Source of the DNA: Streptomyces sparsogenes
Lineage (GTDB): Bacteria > Actinomycetota > Actinomycetes > Streptomycetales > Streptomycetaceae
Reading direction: 5' to 3'
NCBI RefSeq assembly: GCF_001704635.1
Contig: NZ_MAXF01000025.1
Coordinates: 1-45,917, forward strand
Length of the DNA: 45,917 nucleotides
A model generated the notes under the pieces. That model did no database searches and had not been told where the DNA came from. It saw nothing but the letters and a program-made list of their open reading frames with translations. Numbering within the stretch: position 1 is the stretch's first letter; every line of letters starts with the position of its first letter. Shown here piece by piece: positions 42,928 through 45,917 of the stretch. The position numbers and the translations under genes are program-made.

Positions 42928-44049
42928 ATGACCTCTCGCGCGGCCCAGTACCTGGCCAAGCCCTTCACGCTGGGCTCGGCCCAACTGCGGAACCGGATCG
43001 TGATGGCCCCCATGACGCGAGCCCAGTCCCCCGGCGGCGTTCCGGGGGGCGATGTCGCCGCCTACTACGCCCGCCGGGCCGGTGCGGGAACCGGCCTGAT
43101 CATCACCGAGGGCACCTACATCGGCCACCCGACCGCGGGCGACCTGGAGAACGTGCCGCGCTTCCACGGCGAGGAGCAGCTCGCGGGATGGCGCCGGGTC
43201 GTCGACGCCGTGCACGCCGAGGGCGGGCGCATCATGCCCCAGCTGTGGCACGTCGGCATCACCCGCCGGGCCGGGAGCCCGCCGTTCACCGAGGCCCCGT
43301 CGGTCGGCCCGTCCGGCATCGCGCTCGACGGCACCCCCGGCGCGGGCGAGGCACTCTCCCTCACCGACATCGACAAGATCATCCTGGCCTTCGCCGAGGC
43401 CGCGCAGGAAGCCGAACGCATCGGGTTCGACGGCATCGAGCTGCACGGCGCGCACGGCTACCTCATCGACGAGTTCCTCTGGGAGCGGACCAACCACCGC
43501 ACCGACGCCTACGGCGGCGACCTGCTGTCCCGCACCAAGTTCGCCGCCGACATCGTCGCCGCCATACGCGAACGGGTCGCACCGGACTTCCCGGTGGTCC
43601 TGCGCTTCTCCCAGTGGAAGGCCGACAACTACGACGCCAGGCTCGCCACCGACCCGGATCAGCTCCAGACGCTGCTGGAGCCGCTGGCCCGGGCCGGGGT
43701 CGACGCCTTCCACGCCTCGACCCGCCGCTACTGGGAGCCCGAGTTCCCCGAGACCGGCCTCGACCTGAACATGGCGGGCTGGACCAAGAAGCTCACCGGC
43801 AAGCCCGTCATCACGGTCGGTTCCGTGGGGCTGGACGCCGCCTTCGATCCCAGCTCCTTCGCTCCTGGCACACGGGTCGGCGTGACGAGCGTCGAGGGGC
43901 TCTTGGAGCGCCTGGAGCGGGACGAGTTCGACCTGGTCGCCGTCGGCCGCGCGTTGCTGGCGGACCCGGAGTGGGCCCACAAGGTCCTCAGCGGCAAGGA
44001 GGACGACCTCACACCGTTCAGCAGCGACGCGCTCCAGACCCTGCACTGA
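42928..44049 (+). CDS. NADH:flavin oxidoreductase (Old Yellow Enzyme family)
   Basis: 373 residues from ATG 42928 (AGGAG upstream). FMN-dependent TIM barrel that reduces activated C=C bonds or nitro compounds. Motifs: NRIVMAPMTRAQSPGGVP, QLWHVGITRR, FDGIELHGAHGYLIDEFLWERTNHRTDAYGG (substrate/FMN-binding His and Asn region), RFSQWK, and VGRALLADPEWAHKV for FMN phosphate. All expected motifs are present. Divergent from an Rrf2 regulator; together they form a typical electrophile-response pair like NemR/NemA in other bacteria. Confidence 0.94.
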   Translation: MTSRAAQYLAKPFTLGSAQLRNRIVMAPMTRAQSPGGVPGGDVAAYYARRAGAGTGLIITEGTYIGHPTAGDLENVPRFHGEEQLAGWRRVVDAVHAEGGRIMPQLWHVGITRRAGSPPFTEAPSVGPSGIALDGTPGAGEALSLTDIDKIILAFAEAAQEAERIGFDGIELHGAHGYLIDEFLWERTNHRTDAYGGDLLSRTKFAADIVAAIRERVAPDFPVVLRFSQWKADNYDARLATDPDQLQTLLEPLARAGVDAFHASTRRYWEPEFPETGLDLNMAGWTKKLTGKPVITVGSVGLDAAFDPSSFAPGTRVGVTSVEGLLERLERDEFDLVAVGRALLADPEWAHKVLSGKEDDLTPFSSDALQTLH

Positions 44050-44113
44050 GGCGGTCCGATCGGTTGAGGAGTCTTAAACGGCCGGCGTGCTCCCTCGCGC
44101 CCCTGCCGCACGC

Positions 44114-44132
44114 CCTTGACGCCCCGTCAAGG
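44114..44132 (+). other. Hairpin sequestering the ribosome binding site of the next gene
   Basis: An 8-bp perfect stem (44114-44121 with 44125-44132) and a 3-nt loop. The 3' arm contains AAGG, the only Shine-Dalgarno-like bases before GTG 44140. It may instead be the terminator of the ene-reductase gene, 65 nt upstream. Confidence 0.5.
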
Positions 44133-44139
44133 TGGTTCG

Positions 44140-45293
44140 GTGGCATCCGCTGACGTCCAAGGGGACCCGGCCGCGCTCGCCCGGCGACTCGCGCGTGACG
44201 GCCGGCTCCAGCCCGCCTGGCGGGACGCCTTCACGCGCGTGGACGGGCGGCGTTCCTGCCCGAGCGCGTCTGGGTCCGCGCCGCCGGCGGGTACGAGCCC
44301 GTGGACCGCGCCGCCGAACCGGAGCGGTGGCAAGCACTGGCCTACAGCGACGAGGCGCTGGTCACCCAGGTCGAGGATCCGCCCGGCGCCGCCGTGGCGC
44401 GCACCCCGTCCAGCTCGGCGAGCATGCCGAGCGTCGTCGCGACGATGCTGCGAGCCCTCGACGTGCACGACGGACAACGGGTCCTGGAGATCGGCGCGGG
44501 CACCGGGTACAACGCCGCGCTCCTCTCCGCCCGGCTCGGCAGCCGGCAGGTGACCACCATCGAGGTGGACCCCGCCCTCGCCGACCGGGCGCGCGCCGGC
44601 CTGAAGGCCGCCGGCTACCGGCCCGCCGTGCTGACGGCGGACGGCGCGGAGGGGTGGCCCCCGGGCGCGCCGTACGACCGGGTCGTCGCCACCTGCGCCG
44701 TGCACGACGTGCCGCGCGCCTGGATCGAGCAGACCGCGCCCGGCGGGGTCGTCGTCCTCCCCTGGGGCACCGCGCTGCGCAACGGCGTACTGCTGCGGCT
44801 CACCGTCGAGCACGGCCCGGACGGGCCCGTCGCCTCCGGCCCGGTCGTCGGGGACAGCGCGTTCATGTGGATGCGTGCGCAGGCGCTCCAGCGCGACGTC
44901 ATGGCCGTCGTCCAGGGTGAGCCGCACCACGGCGGCACTCGCCTCGACCCGAGCTTCCTCGGTGACGACGACGCGTGGTTCGCCGCCGGAGTCCTGGTGC
45001 CGGGGTGCCGGTCGGCGGTGGGGCGGGGGCCCGGCGGGGAGTGGACGCTGTGGCTCGCCGACGCGGCCACCGGCTCATGGGCATCCGTGGACTACGAACC
45101 CGGCGCCACCGAATACGGGACGGAGCAGCACGGGCCCCGGATGCTCTGGGACGAGCTGGAGGCGGCACACGCCTGGTGGACGCGGGCCGGGCGGCCGGCC
45201 CGCACCCGGTTCGGGCTGTCCGTCACCCCTACCGGTCAGCGGGTGTGGCTCGACCGCCCGGACAAGGTCCTCCCCGCCGACGTGCGCGGGTAG
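44140..45293 (+). pseudogene. PCMT-like methyltransferase, frameshifted
   Basis: The product reads VASADVQGDPAALARRLARDGRLQPAWRDAFTRVD in one frame from GTG 44140, then continues from about 44250 as AFLPERVWVRAAGGYEPVDRAAEPERWQALAYSDEALVTQVED in the next frame to the stop at 45293. Adding one G in the G-rich run 44245-44252 restores a 384-residue frame, so this is a single-base deletion or a sequencing error. The downstream part has VLEIGAGTGYNAALLSARLG (SAM motif I), VTTIEVDPALADRARAGL and DRVVATCAVHDVPRAW, as in protein-L-isoaspartate methyltransferase-like enzymes. An internal start (for example 44301) would lose about 54 residues. The end shares 26 nt with the methyltransferase at 41446. 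Confidence 0.75.
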
Positions 45294-45348
45294 GGAGCGC
45301 CTTCCACACCCGCGACAGCGCACCGGCGAACACCGGACCGGTCATCGG

Positions 45349-45558
45349 GTGAGACGCCGCGAACTCCACGCGCGCACCCCCAGGAACACCAGCAGTCCGA
45401 ACGCGACGCCGTCGCGACCCGGCGGCGGCACCGCCGCCGCGATAACGCTGGCGCTGCTGTGCCTCCCGGGGCTCCTGTACATGCTCTCCAAGACGGTGGG
45501 CGTCCCCGGCCACCTGGCGCTGGTGCCTTCGCCAGAGTTAGACCGTCGTCCGCGCTGA
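45349..45558 (+). CDS. Possible small membrane protein
   Basis: A 69-residue frame from GTG 45349 with one hydrophobic segment (AAAITLALLCLPGLLYML) after a basic, Ser/Pro-rich N-terminus. No good ribosome binding site and no recognised domain. It lies just after the frameshifted methyltransferase gene. It may be a chance frame; apart from it the interval 45294-45607 shows nothing. Confidence 0.25.
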   Translation: MRRRELHARTPRNTSSPNATPSRPGGGTAAAITLALLCLPGLLYMLSKTVGVPGHLALVPSPELDRRPR

Positions 45559-45607
45559 GACGCCTGAGGCAGCAGCGCACCACGAATGGCTCCGTGATGC
45601 GCTGTCG

Positions 45608-45635
45608 GCCCCCGACGTGACGCGGCGCCGGGGGC
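45608..45635 (-). terminator. Terminator of the tectonin-repeat gene
   Basis: A 7-bp perfect stem (45608-45614 with 45629-45635) directly after the stop codon on the minus strand. Confidence 0.5.
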
Positions 45636-45917
45636 TCAGCCCGGCAGGTCGCCGGTGTAGCGGTAGATGTTCCCGGCCGCGTTCACACCCCACACCGTGC
45701 CGTCCGCACCCGCGCCGATGTCCCTCAGCGCACCCGGGATCTGCACCCACGGGTCGGCGTCGTTGTTCGTGTACCGGTAGATGTTCCCGGCCGCGTTCAC
45801 CCCCCACACGGAGGTGCGGGAGCCGGCGGCGATCGCCTTCAGTCCTCCACTGATCTGCTTCCAGTGGTTGGAGTCCTGGTCGCCGGTGTAACGGTAAATG
45901 TTCCCGGCCTCGCCTCG
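45636..45917 (-). CDS. Tectonin beta-propeller repeat protein (3' end only)
   Basis: The last 93 codons of a gene whose 5' part lies beyond the window. The visible sequence holds two full and one partial repeat of about 40 residues: AGNIYRYTGD...W.QISGGLKAIAAGSRTSVWGVNAAGNIYRYTNN and ...WVQIPGALRDIGAGADGTVWGVNAAGNIYRYTGDLPG-stop. The VWGVN..G.IYR core is the tectonin (TECPR) blade pattern found in lectin-like six-bladed propellers that bind sugars or lipids. Bacterial members are often secreted or carry an N-terminal enzymatic domain; which applies here cannot be seen. The frame is open to the window edge. Confidence 0.85.
   Translation of the reverse strand, partial: RGEAGNIYRYTGDQDSNHWKQISGGLKAIAAGSRTSVWGVNAAGNIYRYTNNDADPWVQIPGALRDIGAGADGTVWGVNAAGNIYRYTGDLPG

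Noticed and set aside
44116..44553. A separate 145-codon gene at the start of the PCMT-like locus
   Set aside because: Only the first part matches the family; after about 44250 it becomes a shadow frame of the downstream methyltransferase, so it is the 5' part of one broken gene.

Overview
The window is high-GC actinobacterial DNA and almost certainly a Streptomyces chromosome. Support comes from strong G/C bias at third codon positions, many GTG starts, ATGA/GTGA gene overlaps and recognisable Streptomyces gene sets: pyruvate phosphate dikinase, a glyS-znuA-znuC-znuB-zur block, uppS with recO, MmyB-type XRE regulators, and a DUF397/HTH/ATP-binding trio. From memory, ppdK, dusB, glyS, the zinc genes, zur and uppS occur in the same order in S. 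coelicolor, so most of the window is core chromosome with accessory genes between core genes.

Layout. 1-1410: six very small, closely packed plus-strand genes (Cys-pair and single-TM proteins), two of them preceded by copies of the same hairpin; they look like cargo or transfer-region genes of an integrated element, but no integrase or tRNA is in view. 1590-6269: ppdK, a long leader, and an MGH1-like glycoside hydrolase. 6277-14208: an accessory four-gene minus-strand operon encoding an alpha/beta hydrolase, a caspase-like/VMAP-C protein, a MoxR AAA+ ATPase and a vWA-like protein with 12 TPR units. This is a vWA-MoxR-VMAP ternary conflict system, the best candidate here for an incompletely described system. 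14316-22424: dusB, two MFS exporters around an MmyB-type repressor, a NarL-type two-component pair and two small membrane proteins. 22584-27515: glyS, then the zinc importer znuA-znuC-znuB and zur, with Zur-like boxes over a probably leaderless promoter. 27529-33817: a second two-component pair, a CPBP protease, a methyltransferase, a 34-bp perfect palindrome between convergent genes, a membrane protein, uppS and recO. 33868-37627: an esterase-like hydrolase and a 914-residue LAL regulator. 37725-39369: HTH/DUF397 genes divergent from an ATP-binding (anti-sigma-like) gene across a 31-bp palindrome. 39354-42178: a 2.8-kb segment (XRE regulator, GRDP-like protein, methyltransferase) bounded by a 45-bp direct repeat that duplicates the 3' end of the ATP-binding gene. 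42322-45917: Rrf2 regulator and its divergent ene-reductase, a frameshifted PCMT-like methyltransferase, a doubtful small ORF, and the 3' end of a tectonin-repeat gene cut by the window edge.

How the genes work together. The zinc block is a regulon: Zur shuts off the ZnuACB importer when zinc is plentiful. The VMAP operon is translationally coupled (overlaps of 4 and 1 nt and one 14-nt gap) and carries two putative effectors (protease and hydrolase) with a sensor/adaptor module. Several regulator-target pairs (MmyB-type/MFS, Rrf2/ene-reductase, HTH/ATP-binding) are divergent with visible palindromes between them.
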